Positions 7,755-14,680 of a stretch of 64,000 nt of DNA are shown one piece after another. The notes under the pieces were generated by a model. The model saw only the letters and a list, made by a program, of their open reading frames with translations, did no database searches and had not been told where the DNA came from. Position 1 is the first letter of the stretch. Every line of letters starts with the position of its first letter. Location of the stretch: contig CAZHVV010000001.1 in NCBI GenBank assembly GCA_964536265.1, positions 124,001 through 188,000 on the forward strand, in the 5' to 3' direction. Source of the stretch: JAPUDS01 sp964536265. GTDB lineage: Bacteria; Patescibacteriota; Saccharimonadia; Saccharimonadales; Saccharimonadaceae. A program made the translations under genes and the position numbers.

Positions 7755-7790
7755 AAAAACAACCACGAAGTAAATTCGGTGGTTGTTTTT
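7755..7790. terminator. Bidirectional terminator
   Basis: AAAAACAACCAC (7755-7766), 12-nt loop, GTGGTTGTTTTT (7779-7790). The flanking A and T runs make it work on both strands. It can stop read-through of the RNA and of the convergent gene at 7868-8218. Confidence 0.85.
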
Positions 7791-7814
7791 GGTATATAGA
7801 TGTAACGTGGTCGT

Positions 7815-7848
7815 TCCCGACCCGCTTCCCTAGGGTTGCGGGTCGGGA
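7815..7848 (-). terminator. GC-rich hairpin after the 116-aa gene
   Basis: TCCCGACCCGC (7815-7825) pairs with GCGGGTCGGGA (7838-7848), and the loop carries CCCTAGGG. No U-tract follows, so it is a U-less terminator or a 3' protective stem. It sits 19 nt past the stop codon. Confidence 0.6.
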
Positions 7849-7867
7849 TTGACAGGATGTGCCCGGG

Positions 7868-8218
7868 TCACTGCCGCAGAAGCGCTGCGGTGATGACACC
7901 GATGTGCCCGGCAAAACTGTTCGCTTCGGCGACGGTGAGCTGGTCGAGATTGACCTCCGAGTAGATGCCGTCAGGCAACTTGACGCACAGGGTGCTCTCC
8001 TGGGCGTGGATGACGAACTTCCACTTGGTGTCGGCGGCGTAGACCCGCTGGTTCAGACGGATGAGGCCGCGGATGCGGACGTCGACCATCGTGGTTGCCA
8101 GCGAGAGAGGGTGCTGCTGCGCAGCCTCCGTGAACTTCTGCATGACCAACCTCAGGGTCTCGCGAACCTCGTTGTCATCGGTGGTGGTACTGGTGGTGAC
8201 TGTGGTGCTCACGGTCAT
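7868..8218 (-). CDS. GC-rich short gene (116 aa), unknown
   Basis: ATG start with GAAAGGGG immediately upstream. The N-terminus is Thr-rich (MTVSTTVTTSTTT). A soluble alpha/beta-looking domain follows, without signal peptide or membrane helix. Codons are strongly G/C-ending, unlike the neighbouring ZIP and dprA genes. A leader hairpin (8236-8271) lies between promoter (minus strand, TTGCAA 8328-8333, 17 bp, CATAAT 8305-8310) and start, and a GC-rich hairpin follows the stop. I do not recognise a family. Confidence 0.65.
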   Translation of the reverse strand: MTVSTTVTTSTTTDDNEVRETLRLVMQKFTEAAQQHPLSLATTMVDVRIRGLIRLNQRVYAADTKWKFVIHAQESTLCVKLPDGIYSEVNLDQLTVAEANSFAGHIGVITAALLRQ

Positions 8219-8235
8219 TCCCCTTTCGGGTGCAC

Positions 8236-8271
8236 GTTCCTGTCAATGTTCTCTCAGAGAACGGCAGGAAC
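8236..8271 (-). promoter_or_regulatory. Leader hairpin of the 116-aa gene
   Basis: GTTCCTG (8236-8242) pairs with CAGGAAC (8265-8271), and inside GTTCTCT (8248-8254) pairs with AGAGAAC (8256-8262). It stands just upstream of the ribosome site and may control access to it or stabilise the mRNA. Confidence 0.55.
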
Positions 8272-8373
8272 TAGGTTTCTGGTTCTCAAGATGAGATGCG
8301 CAGTATTATGGCACAATATTTTAAATCTTGCAATATCCATACAAGACATCGTGGCGTGATACTATTGAAAGTA

Positions 8374-9132
8374 ATGGATATATTCGTAGTTCTCTTCTGG
8401 GCAACTATTGGCAGCGTGTTTTCTCTTGCGGGCGGCATAGCGATGCTGCAGGCGAAGTCACTGCGTACTACAGTTATTGAGCTTGCATTGCCGTTTGGTG
8501 CTGGTGCGCTGTTAGCTGCTGCCTTTTTGGACTTATTACCTGAAGCACTTGAAGCTGATGATATCAGCACGGTTCTTATGGCAGCACTTATTGGTTTTTT
8601 GCTCTTTTTTGTTCTTGAGCGACTGCTCGGGTGGTTTCATCACCATCATCATGATGACAGTCATGGCGCACGAAATAAAACACATGTTAATCTCGTCATT
8701 ATCGGCGACACGCTACACAACGCGCTTGACGGTATTGCGATAGGTGCAGCCTTCCTTGTCAGTATCCCTACGGGTATTGTGACTGCTCTTGCGGTGGCGG
8801 CACACGAGATTCCGCAAGAAATCGGTGACTTCGGAATATTACTCGGGAAAGGTATGAAAACTTCACGCGTGTTGCTCGTGAATCTTTTGAGTGCAATGGC
8901 AACAGTGGTGACTGCTCTAACGGTATATATTGTCGGCTCTGACGGTTTCCTGCCTGTACCACTTCTGCTCGGTCTGACAGCTGGCATGTTTATTTATATC
9001 GCAGCAAGTGACATCATTCCGGATATTCATGAAAAGCCCCACAAAACAGCTGCTCGTCAGTCAGTCATGTTACTGCTTGGTGTTGTCGTGGTAGGAATTG
9101 CTATTAGCTCTCTTCATCACCTCATGCCATGA
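8374..9132 (+). CDS. ZIP-family divalent metal transporter
   Basis: Integral membrane protein of 252 aa from the ATG at 8374; the frame is open to 8296 but 8374 fits a leaderless start, since an extended -10 TG-A-TACTAT (8360-8365) ends 8 nt before it. About eight hydrophobic segments are visible. The cytosolic loop carries a histidine run (about residues 89-93). The metal-binding helices show HNALDGIAIG and HEIPQEIGDF, the ZIP signature (HNxxDG, HExPxE). Likely imports zinc or a related divalent metal. Whether it moves zinc, iron or manganese cannot be told from sequence. Confidence 0.92.
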   Translation: MDIFVVLFWATIGSVFSLAGGIAMLQAKSLRTTVIELALPFGAGALLAAAFLDLLPEALEADDISTVLMAALIGFLLFFVLERLLGWFHHHHHDDSHGARNKTHVNLVIIGDTLHNALDGIAIGAAFLVSIPTGIVTALAVAAHEIPQEIGDFGILLGKGMKTSRVLLVNLLSAMATVVTALTVYIVGSDGFLPVPLLLGLTAGMFIYIAASDIIPDIHEKPHKTAARQSVMLLLGVVVVGIAISSLHHLMP

Positions 9133-9134
9133 AT

Positions 9135-9162
9135 TTGACAGAGTAAGATATTATGCTAAAAT
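9135..9162 (+). promoter_or_regulatory. Promoter of the secreted-protein gene
   Basis: TTGACA (9135-9140), 16-bp spacer, TAAAAT (9157-9162). The leader to the ATG at 9253 is about 85 nt and contains two stems. Confidence 0.65.
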
Positions 9163-9199
9163 AATATGATGTTATCGCGTCCGCGGTGGCATCACCCCT

Positions 9200-9250
9200 G
9201 TTTCTGTTCTACCCCTCTGAGCAGAAACCCGAGCTCTTGGAAGGGAGCTC
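9200..9250 (+). promoter_or_regulatory. Leader hairpins masking the ribosome site
   Basis: GTTTCTG (9200-9206) pairs with CAGAAAC (9222-9228). A second stem, GAGCTC (9231-9236) with GAGCTC (9245-9250), encloses the AAGGGAG ribosome site, so the site could be hidden when the stem forms. Confidence 0.5.
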
Positions 9251-9252
9251 AT

Positions 9253-9735
9253 ATGAGAAGGTCCGCATCGATTGTGGTGAGCTTGCTCACTACGGTCCCC
9301 CTCGCTCTTGGAGCCAGCGTCGTTTCGGCTCCAGCTGCGCAAGCAGCTGCCCCGAAGAGCTGCAGCATCAAGGCCACAGAGAACTGGTGGATTATCCCTC
9401 AATACGTCGGCACTCCGTTGTATCACCTTGTCGTCACCGAGAAAGTGGTGAACGAGGGAGGAGCGGCGTACTTCTGTGTCTGGGTTGCTATGGACCGAAG
9501 GCCGCCCGGGAAGCACGAGATTGACATCGTCGTCTCGAAGCCAGGGCCCAACATCCATGTCGAGACGACCACGGCATGGAGGCTCGTCACACCGAAGCCC
9601 TTCAAGATCTATGCAGGGCAGAAGTTCACGGTGACCGCGAGAGTCACAACAGCCGCGCCCCACCAGAAGGACAACAAGCACACAGTCAAGCGGAAGCTGA
9701 CTGTCAACTTGAAGTCAGGAGGTGTGGTCATCTGA
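9253..9735 (+). CDS. Secreted GC-rich protein (160 aa), unknown
   Basis: The start is the ATG at 9253 with GGGAG upstream. The N-terminus is a textbook Sec signal peptide: MRRSAS, a hydrophobic core, then SAPAAQA-AAP with an AxA cleavage site near residues 33-35. The style is typical of actinobacterial secretomes. The mature part (about 125 aa) has two cysteines (around residues 38 and 76), a mostly beta-strand pattern and a basic C-terminal third, suggesting an Ig-like fold. Codons are strongly G/C-ending. It may act at the surface of the cell or of its host; that is inference. No family recognised. Confidence 0.7.
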   Translation: MRRSASIVVSLLTTVPLALGASVVSAPAAQAAAPKSCSIKATENWWIIPQYVGTPLYHLVVTEKVVNEGGAAYFCVWVAMDRRPPGKHEIDIVVSKPGPNIHVETTTAWRLVTPKPFKIYAGQKFTVTARVTTAAPHQKDNKHTVKRKLTVNLKSGGVVI

Positions 9736-9741
9736 GGTCTC

Positions 9742-9788
9742 GGTCCTCGCCCGGTTGCCGCTACGGCGTGCATAACTGGGCGAGGACC
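9742..9788. terminator. GC-rich hairpin between convergent genes
   Basis: GGTCCTCGCCC (9742-9752) pairs with GGGCGAGGACC (9778-9788), followed by AAAAAA. There is no U-tract on the plus strand, so for the secreted-protein gene it is a U-less terminator or a 3' stem. Confidence 0.6.
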
Positions 9789-9797
9789 AAAAAAGAA

Positions 9798-10349
9798 CTA
9801 AAGAGTCGTTGACTCGAATGAATTTGACAGAAACCCATCAATTAATCGATGGGCGTTTTTTATAATTTCAGGTAGTTTCTTTTTTTCATCGGTCGTAAAC
9901 TTCGCAAGTACAAAGTCGGCAGCGTCCATATAAGCTGTATGTTCGTTGTTGGTACCAATTCGAATGCGCTTAGTAGCTGGTCCGACATGTTCCGTTATAG
10001 ACTTAATACCGTTATTTCCAGCATCACTTCCCTGTTCACGGGTCCGGATAGTGCCGAATGTAAGTGCGAGGTCATCATGAATAATCAATATGTCTTCAGG
10101 TGGGATGCTATAAAAATCAGCCAGTGCACGAGCTGCTTCACCACTTAGGTTATAGAATGTCAGTGGTTTGGCGAGAATGACTTTGTCATCACCGCTGTTG
10201 TATTCGGCTATTGTAGCTTTGAAGCGGTCTTTTGCTTTGAATGTTGTCCCTTTGTTAGCAACAAATTCATCAAGCACACGAAAACCGATGTTGTGTCGCG
10301 TGTTATCGTATTTCTTTTCTGCGTTCCCGAGGCCGATGATGAGTTTCAT
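9798..10349 (-). CDS. pth: Peptidyl-tRNA hydrolase
   Basis: Protein of 183 aa that cleaves the ester bond of peptidyl-tRNA released from stalled ribosomes. It starts with IIGLGNAEKKYDNTRHNIGF (catalytic histidine H19), and the partner aspartate is in IIHDDLAL (about D92). Length is at the short end of the family. No Shine-Dalgarno; an extended -10 TG-A-TACACT (10356-10361, minus) ends 6 nt before the ATG, implying a leaderless mRNA. Convergent with the secreted-protein gene. Confidence 0.95.
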   Translation of the reverse strand: MKLIIGLGNAEKKYDNTRHNIGFRVLDEFVANKGTTFKAKDRFKATIAEYNSGDDKVILAKPLTFYNLSGEAARALADFYSIPPEDILIIHDDLALTFGTIRTREQGSDAGNNGIKSITEHVGPATKRIRIGTNNEHTAYMDAADFVLAKFTTDEKKKLPEIIKNAHRLIDGFLSNSFESTTL

Positions 10350-10400
10350 ACTTCTAGTGTATCACTATTGACAAACAAAAAATATATGAGAATATATAAG

Positions 10401-10441
10401 TACGTTGTCGCGCAGATAGAGTTATTTATCTTGCGTACGTA
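10401..10441 (+). promoter_or_regulatory. Hairpin in the leader of the 107-aa gene
   Basis: TACGT (10401-10405) pairs with ACGTA (10437-10441), continuing inward through CGC/GCG to AGATA/TATCT. A possible promoter, TTGACA (10367-10372) with an AT-rich -10 near 10390-10397, precedes it. A second small stem CCGC/GCGG lies at about 10516-10532. Confidence 0.45.
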
Positions 10442-10556
10442 GATGTAATTTTCAATATCCTTTATCAACTAGTAGTTATGTTTGATTGCGTCCTCAGTTT
10501 GGGCGCCCTGAACCCCGCGCGACAACGAGCGGTGGTACAGGAAAGGAGGTCCGGCA

Positions 10557-10880
10557 ATGACCGGACTGAACAACACCAAGCCGCATTACGTATTCAACCA
10601 CGCCTTAAGCGCAGACGAATGGGTTCTGCTAAAGGCAGGCGCGAATTCTCTCGAGTTGTTGCTACTTGAACCGGGGGCGAATACCTCCACCTCAAGAGCT
10701 CTTCTCAAGCTTGACTGGGTCAAGCAGGAGGACGCCAGAAACCTGGCATTTCATGGTTGTGTAACCATGGATGTTGCAGGAATCGACGTCAACCTGGGGT
10801 GTGCTGGTTATATCGCGTACGGCGGCGGTGTGCTTTGGATCGAAGACGGTGTTACGCCGCTCGACGACCCGCTTATGTAG
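10557..10880 (+). CDS. GC-rich short gene (107 aa), unknown
   Basis: ATG at 10557 with AAAGGAGGT, close to the perfect anti-16S complement. The product is a soluble protein with no signal peptide; residues about 70-107 are Gly-rich and hydrophobic (GCVTMDVAGIDVNLGCAGYIAYGGG) with two cysteines, which suggests a small beta-rich fold. It sits alone between the divergent pth and the convergent der, with its own leader hairpins and terminator. Codon choice is mixed but more G/C-ending than in der. No family recognised. Confidence 0.65.
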   Translation: MTGLNNTKPHYVFNHALSADEWVLLKAGANSLELLLLEPGANTSTSRALLKLDWVKQEDARNLAFHGCVTMDVAGIDVNLGCAGYIAYGGGVLWIEDGVTPLDDPLM

Positions 10881-10927
10881 CTCCGGCTACAAGGTTGAGC
10901 CTCGCTCCCTTGTGGTGTGGGGCTTTT
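10877..10927 (+). terminator. Terminator of the 107-aa gene, overlapping the 3' end of der
   Basis: A small stem GTAGC-TCCG-GCTAC (10877-10890) overlaps the stop codon. A second stem pairs AGCCTC (10898-10903) with GGGGCT (10919-10924), followed by TTTTCC and more T. The second stem lies inside the last codons of the convergent der gene. Confidence 0.55.
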
Positions 10928-12344
10928 CCTTTTTGTCTTCTTGTCTAAAGCTAAACATAATTGGTGTGCCGACGAAGTCGAAAGCTTCACGCACGTTGCG
11001 CTCGAGGTAGCGTTTGTAACTCCAGTGAAGAAGTTTGAGATTTGATCCGAAGATAACAAACCACGGTGGGCTTTGGTCTGTTTGTACCATGTAGCGAAGT
11101 TTTGGCATAGTATTCTTGAGTCCGGCTGGCGGATGCTTTGCCACGCAGGCCTGCAGTATCTTGTTGAGCTCAACAGTCTTTATGCGCTGATCACGGCGTT
11201 TTTTGATATCGCGAGCAAGGTCAAAGAGCTTGGTGACGTTTTGGCCAGTGACGGAACTTGTGAAAATAAGTGGTGCCCATGGTACGAAAGCAAATTCGTG
11301 CCCGATACGTGGCGCGAGTGCATCACGAGTGTAGGCATCTTTGTCTATGACGGCATCCCACTTGCTGACGACGAGCACGAGGCCCTTCCCTGCTTCCTTT
11401 ATGAGGCCGGCGAGCTTCTGGTCAAGTTGTGTTGAGAGTTCATTGACGTCCATAAGGAGCAGGCACACATCTGATTCGTCAATGGCAGCGAGGGTGCGGA
11501 GGACTGAGAATTTCTCGATACCGACCTCTTGCTTGCCACTGCGGCGTACACCAGCGGTGTCAAGAAGCTCAACAGTCTCACCCATGTACCGAACGGTCAC
11601 ACGGTTGACGTCACGGGTTGTGCCGGCGATGTTCGCAACGATTGCCTGTTGTTTGCCAGCGAGGGTATTGAATAAATGACTCTTACCAACGTTTGGTCGA
11701 CCAATAAGTGCGATTCGTAGTATGTCACCGCCTTCATCTGTTTCTGTTGTGGTGGCTGGTGGTAGATAGTCGACGATTGTGCGGAGTAGTTTGTCTATAC
11801 CACGGTTGTGTTCCGCAGATGTCTGTAGGATATCTTTGATGCCGAGGCGACGGAATTCATCGATAGGCAGCGAACCTTTGAGGTCGGATTTATTCGTGAT
11901 GAGAACAACAGGTTTTTTACTTCTGAGTGCTGTTTTAGCAATTCGTCGGTCTTGGTCTGACGGATAGAGCGTGCTGTCGACGACTACAAGGATAATATCG
12001 GCTAGTTCAGTTGCTTCCTCAATCTGTTCCTGGATACTTGCTTCGAACTCGTCTTCGGCATTTTTCATACCAGCAGTGTCGACGAGCCAGAAAGATGTTC
12101 CTGTCTGTGGATCTAGTTCGCTGACTTCCATAAGTGGACCAGTTTTTCGAGAAAAACTTGGTTTGTGTTCACGAGCAGTACGAGCTGCTTGGCGGTCGAG
12201 GGTAATCTTTCGAACGACATTATCGCGGGTTGTTCCTGCTTCACGAGCAACAATTGCCTCTGGTGAGCCGAAGATACGGTTAAAAAGGCTACTTTTGCCA
12301 ACATTAGTCTGGCCAACAATCGCGACGGTCGGAAGTTTACTCAT
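10887..12344 (-). CDS. der: Ribosome-assembly GTPase Der (EngA)
   Basis: Protein of 485 aa with two tandem GTPase domains. The first P-loop is GQTNVGKSSLF near residue 11 and the second GRPNVGKSHLF near residue 215. Both have DTAG switch motifs and NKSD/SKWD specificity motifs. The C-terminal about 90 residues form the KH-like domain. The first domain has an insertion after the switch I region. Der is needed for 50S subunit maturation. TATAAT (12353-12358, minus) ends 8 nt before the ATG, with TTGTAA 17 bp upstream: probably leaderless. Confidence 0.96.
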   Translation of the reverse strand: MSKLPTVAIVGQTNVGKSSLFNRIFGSPEAIVAREAGTTRDNVVRKITLDRQAARTAREHKPSFSRKTGPLMEVSELDPQTGTSFWLVDTAGMKNAEDEFEASIQEQIEEATELADIILVVVDSTLYPSDQDRRIAKTALRSKKPVVLITNKSDLKGSLPIDEFRRLGIKDILQTSAEHNRGIDKLLRTIVDYLPPATTTETDEGGDILRIALIGRPNVGKSHLFNTLAGKQQAIVANIAGTTRDVNRVTVRYMGETVELLDTAGVRRSGKQEVGIEKFSVLRTLAAIDESDVCLLLMDVNELSTQLDQKLAGLIKEAGKGLVLVVSKWDAVIDKDAYTRDALAPRIGHEFAFVPWAPLIFTSSVTGQNVTKLFDLARDIKKRRDQRIKTVELNKILQACVAKHPPAGLKNTMPKLRYMVQTDQSPPWFVIFGSNLKLLHWSYKRYLERNVREAFDFVGTPIMFSFRQEDKKEKPHTTRERGSTL

Positions 12345-12352
12345 TGGAGGGT

Positions 12353-12403
12353 ATTATAACAGAGGTGCAAAGAATTTACAACTCAGTACAATTGTGATAC
12401 AGT
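12353..12403. promoter_or_regulatory. Overlapping divergent promoters of der and the 99-aa gene
   Basis: Minus strand: TTGTAA (12376-12381), 17 bp, TATAAT (12353-12358) for der. Plus strand: TTTACA (12375-12380), 17 bp, TG-A-TACAGT (12398-12403) for the gene at 12470. The two -35 boxes overlap, so the promoters should compete. Confidence 0.6.
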
Positions 12404-12429
12404 AGCTTTCAACTGAGGAATCAGCCTAC
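12402..12429 (+). promoter_or_regulatory. Leader hairpin of the 99-aa gene
   Basis: GTAG (12402-12405) pairs with CTAC (12426-12429) around CTGA-GGAA-TCAG (12413-12424), a stem with a GNRA-type GGAA loop. Confidence 0.45.
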
Positions 12430-12469
12430 GCGGGCAACCATGCTCACGTATGACAACCAGGAGGAAGAC

Positions 12470-12769
12470 ATGGACCGTCTTGAGGTGATAATCATCTACA
12501 GCGGGGCCCGCACCAGTGGCCGGCCAGAGGTTCGAACAGCCAAGACGTTCGTCATCGAGAACGTCACGGATGACGACCGTGACAGGTTGCGCGGAGTTCT
12601 GGACAGCGACGACTTCCGTGGCAAGTTCGGCGTGAGTGGTTCAACACAGGACTCGCGAGTGGTTCTCTACTACGACGACATCGCCATGCAGTTCTCGGAG
12701 ATGTTCGACAAGCTGGTCGGCGCCGTCACTGATGCCCTTGCCACCAACAAGCCAGCCCGGGTGTACTGA
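12470..12769 (+). CDS. GC-rich short gene (99 aa), unknown
   Basis: The start is the ATG at 12470 with CAGGAGG 7 nt upstream; an in-frame ATG at 12440 lacks a ribosome site. The product is a soluble acidic protein with an alpha/beta look (MDRLEVIIIYSG, then DDDRDRLRGVLDSDDF), no signal and no cysteine. By hand count 12481-12600 is about 59% G+C, against about 42% in a sample of pth (10081-10140). It has its own promoter, leader hairpin and 3' hairpin. No family recognised. Confidence 0.65.
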   Translation: MDRLEVIIIYSGARTSGRPEVRTAKTFVIENVTDDDRDRLRGVLDSDDFRGKFGVSGSTQDSRVVLYYDDIAMQFSEMFDKLVGAVTDALATNKPARVY

Positions 12770-12779
12770 GCACCCGGGC
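12755..12779 (+). terminator. Hairpin overlapping the stop of the 99-aa gene
   Basis: GCCCGGGTG (12755-12763) pairs with CACCCGGGC (12771-12779); the stop codon lies in the loop. It is followed by TTCGGCCC rather than a U-tract. Confidence 0.6.
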
Positions 12780-12806
12780 TTCGGCCCTTCCTCCTGGTTA
12801 TCTCTT

Positions 12807-13493
12807 CTAAAGAATATCGACGAGTGTGTGCTCGCCCTTTTTTATATCACCAAGTGAATAATTACCAAAAGTTGTGCGATGGAGTTTCATGACCAAGTAC
12901 CCAAGTGCGCCAAATGTTCGGCGGATTTGACGATTGCGGCCTTCGTGCATCGTAATAAGATATCGTCCATCTGCGACACCCTCTGTTAGCCGCTCAACTA
13001 CGAGCTTACTCACCCCGTCTTCGAGGGTGATACCGTGGTCACTAATCATCTGTTGGTGGAGAGGCTCAAGAGGCCTATCGAGAGTAACTTCATATAACTT
13101 CGTTTTTATGTAACTCGGGTGTGTCATGCGGTGTGCAAAATCACCATCGTCACTCAGCAATATTAGACCGGAGCTGTCTTTGTCGAGTCGGCCTACCGGC
13201 TTGAGGAATCGGTATTTTTCAGGTAGAAGTTCGTAGATTGTCGGCGTGTCTCCCTGTCGTTTACGCGAACAGACATACCCAACTGGCTTATTGAGTAATA
13301 GATATGTGTATTGTTTTTGCGCCGAGACGACTTCCCCGTCAAGGGTGACGACATCGCCGTCTTTCACCGGAGCGCCCATAGCGGCAACCTGGCCGTTGAT
13401 ACATACACGACATGCTGCAATAGCCTCATCGGCCTCACGGCGACTAATACCGGTGGCATGGGCAAGAAACTTATTACTTCGAATTTCAGACAT
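12807..13493 (-). CDS. RsuA/RluB-family rRNA pseudouridine synthase
   Basis: Protein of 228 aa. An S4 RNA-binding domain (about residues 1-55) precedes the pseudouridine synthase core, whose catalytic aspartate is in GRLDKDSSGL (about residues 101-110). The late motif EGRNRQIRRTF is also typical of RsuA/RluB/RluE/RluF enzymes. It modifies uridine in 16S or 23S rRNA; which site cannot be told. TATACT (13503-13508, minus) ends 9 nt before the ATG and no Shine-Dalgarno is seen, so it is probably leaderless. Confidence 0.93.
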   Translation of the reverse strand: MSEIRSNKFLAHATGISRREADEAIAACRVCINGQVAAMGAPVKDGDVVTLDGEVVSAQKQYTYLLLNKPVGYVCSRKRQGDTPTIYELLPEKYRFLKPVGRLDKDSSGLILLSDDGDFAHRMTHPSYIKTKLYEVTLDRPLEPLHQQMISDHGITLEDGVSKLVVERLTEGVADGRYLITMHEGRNRQIRRTFGALGYLVMKLHRTTFGNYSLGDIKKGEHTLVDIL

Positions 13494-13520
13494 CTGTTAA
13501 TAAGTATAACACTGAAGAAG

Positions 13521-14645
13521 CTACGCCGTTGGAGGGTTGAGCGGTGCGTTAGGCATTGAAGGAGCTGCCGCAGAGGGCTCTTCGCTAGAGGTGACAGGTT
13601 GCATTGGTACAACCGGCGCTGGAGGCGGCGGAGGTGTTGGAATCGCAACAGCTGGTTGCGGAATAATACTAGGTACGGCTGGCAGAACACTTACGGGTTG
13701 AGTTGGAGTTGTGACTGGTGCTGGTGACACAATCGGAGCAGGATTATTCATAGTTGGGTCGCTGATACCAGGGGTCGGCATTGGACTCGATGAAACAGAT
13801 GGTTGAAAAGGCATACCGGTTGGTTCCGGCGCTTCAACCGGGGTTGGTTCTGGTACTGTAGAAGTAAATTGTTGCAATTGGTCTGCAACCAGAGCTTTCT
13901 CTTGTTCTGCCGTTGCAACGAACGGTCGCATATCGTCGCTGAGACCAGCTTCTTTTGCGAGTTCTTTGTCGAGCAATTCATTTATATCGATAGGTGAAAC
14001 ACTTGGGTCGCCAAGTGGTTGGATAATACGAGTTTTTAGAGAAGCAGGTTTTGGTGTCTCAGTTGCCTGGTGAATTTGTGGAACGGTTGGGGCAGGTTGA
14101 GTGGGTACAGCGGGTGCCTGTTGAGGCGTAGGTGTGACAGGAGGCTTGACTACTGTCGGTGTAGGCATTGTGGTTGATTGTACTGGTCGTGGCGGTGCTG
14201 ATGGGATACCAGGAGTTACTGGACGTACTGGAGCTGAGGGCGCAGGTTGTTGTGCTGGCACTTCCGTTGCGACTTGGCGATCACCCAACACTTCATGTAC
14301 AACTCGAACAACATCTTCAATACCAACTTGTGATTTGACGAGATAGCGGTCCGCGCCAAGTGACTCGGCTCGGGTACGTTGCTCTTCAGAGCTAAGTGCT
14401 GTCATCATAATCACCTTAATGTTGCGTGTTTCGGTAGTTGAACGAAGGATATCAAGCATGTCATAGCCGCTTACTTTTGGCATCATGACATCACTTACGA
14501 TAAGACCAGGGCGCTCTTTGATAGCCATGGCAAGTGCTTCTTCGCCATCACCAGCTGAAACTATATCGTACCCCTCTGCTAGCAGGCGTACGCCATATAT
14601 TTCGCGGAGGCTTTTGTCGTCTTCGACAAGCATAATCTTTATCAT
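13521..14645 (-). CDS. Response regulator with a long proline-rich tail
   Basis: Protein of 374 aa. Residues 1-120 are a complete receiver domain: D9/D10, phospho-acceptor D52 in VSDVMMP, a later MTA and the conserved lysine in YLVKS. There is no DNA-binding output domain. Instead about 240 residues of low-complexity Pro/Thr/Val/Ala sequence follow, with many APxPTP-type stretches and one short charged island (about residues 205-250). It lies 35 nt downstream of a histidine kinase in the same direction, the likely partner. TATAGT (14655-14660, minus) ends 9 nt before the ATG, so it may also be transcribed alone as a leaderless mRNA. Confidence 0.88.
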   Translation of the reverse strand: MIKIMLVEDDKSLREIYGVRLLAEGYDIVSAGDGEEALAMAIKERPGLIVSDVMMPKVSGYDMLDILRSTTETRNIKVIMMTALSSEEQRTRAESLGADRYLVKSQVGIEDVVRVVHEVLGDRQVATEVPAQQPAPSAPVRPVTPGIPSAPPRPVQSTTMPTPTVVKPPVTPTPQQAPAVPTQPAPTVPQIHQATETPKPASLKTRIIQPLGDPSVSPIDINELLDKELAKEAGLSDDMRPFVATAEQEKALVADQLQQFTSTVPEPTPVEAPEPTGMPFQPSVSSSPMPTPGISDPTMNNPAPIVSPAPVTTPTQPVSVLPAVPSIIPQPAVAIPTPPPPPAPVVPMQPVTSSEEPSAAAPSMPNAPLNPPTA

Positions 14646-14680
14646 CTTGATTCTACTATACGTGCTTATGGTAAAAAAAT

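Noticed and set aside
7501..7773. 90-codon plus-strand frame inside the structured RNA region
   Set aside because: No ribosome site, composition unlike a protein, and it runs through the intrinsic terminator at 7627-7664.
9172..9681. 169-codon minus-strand frame opposite the secreted-protein gene
   Set aside because: GC-rich shadow frame: Arg/Asp-rich translation, no ribosome site, while the plus frame has signal peptide, promoter and ribosome site.
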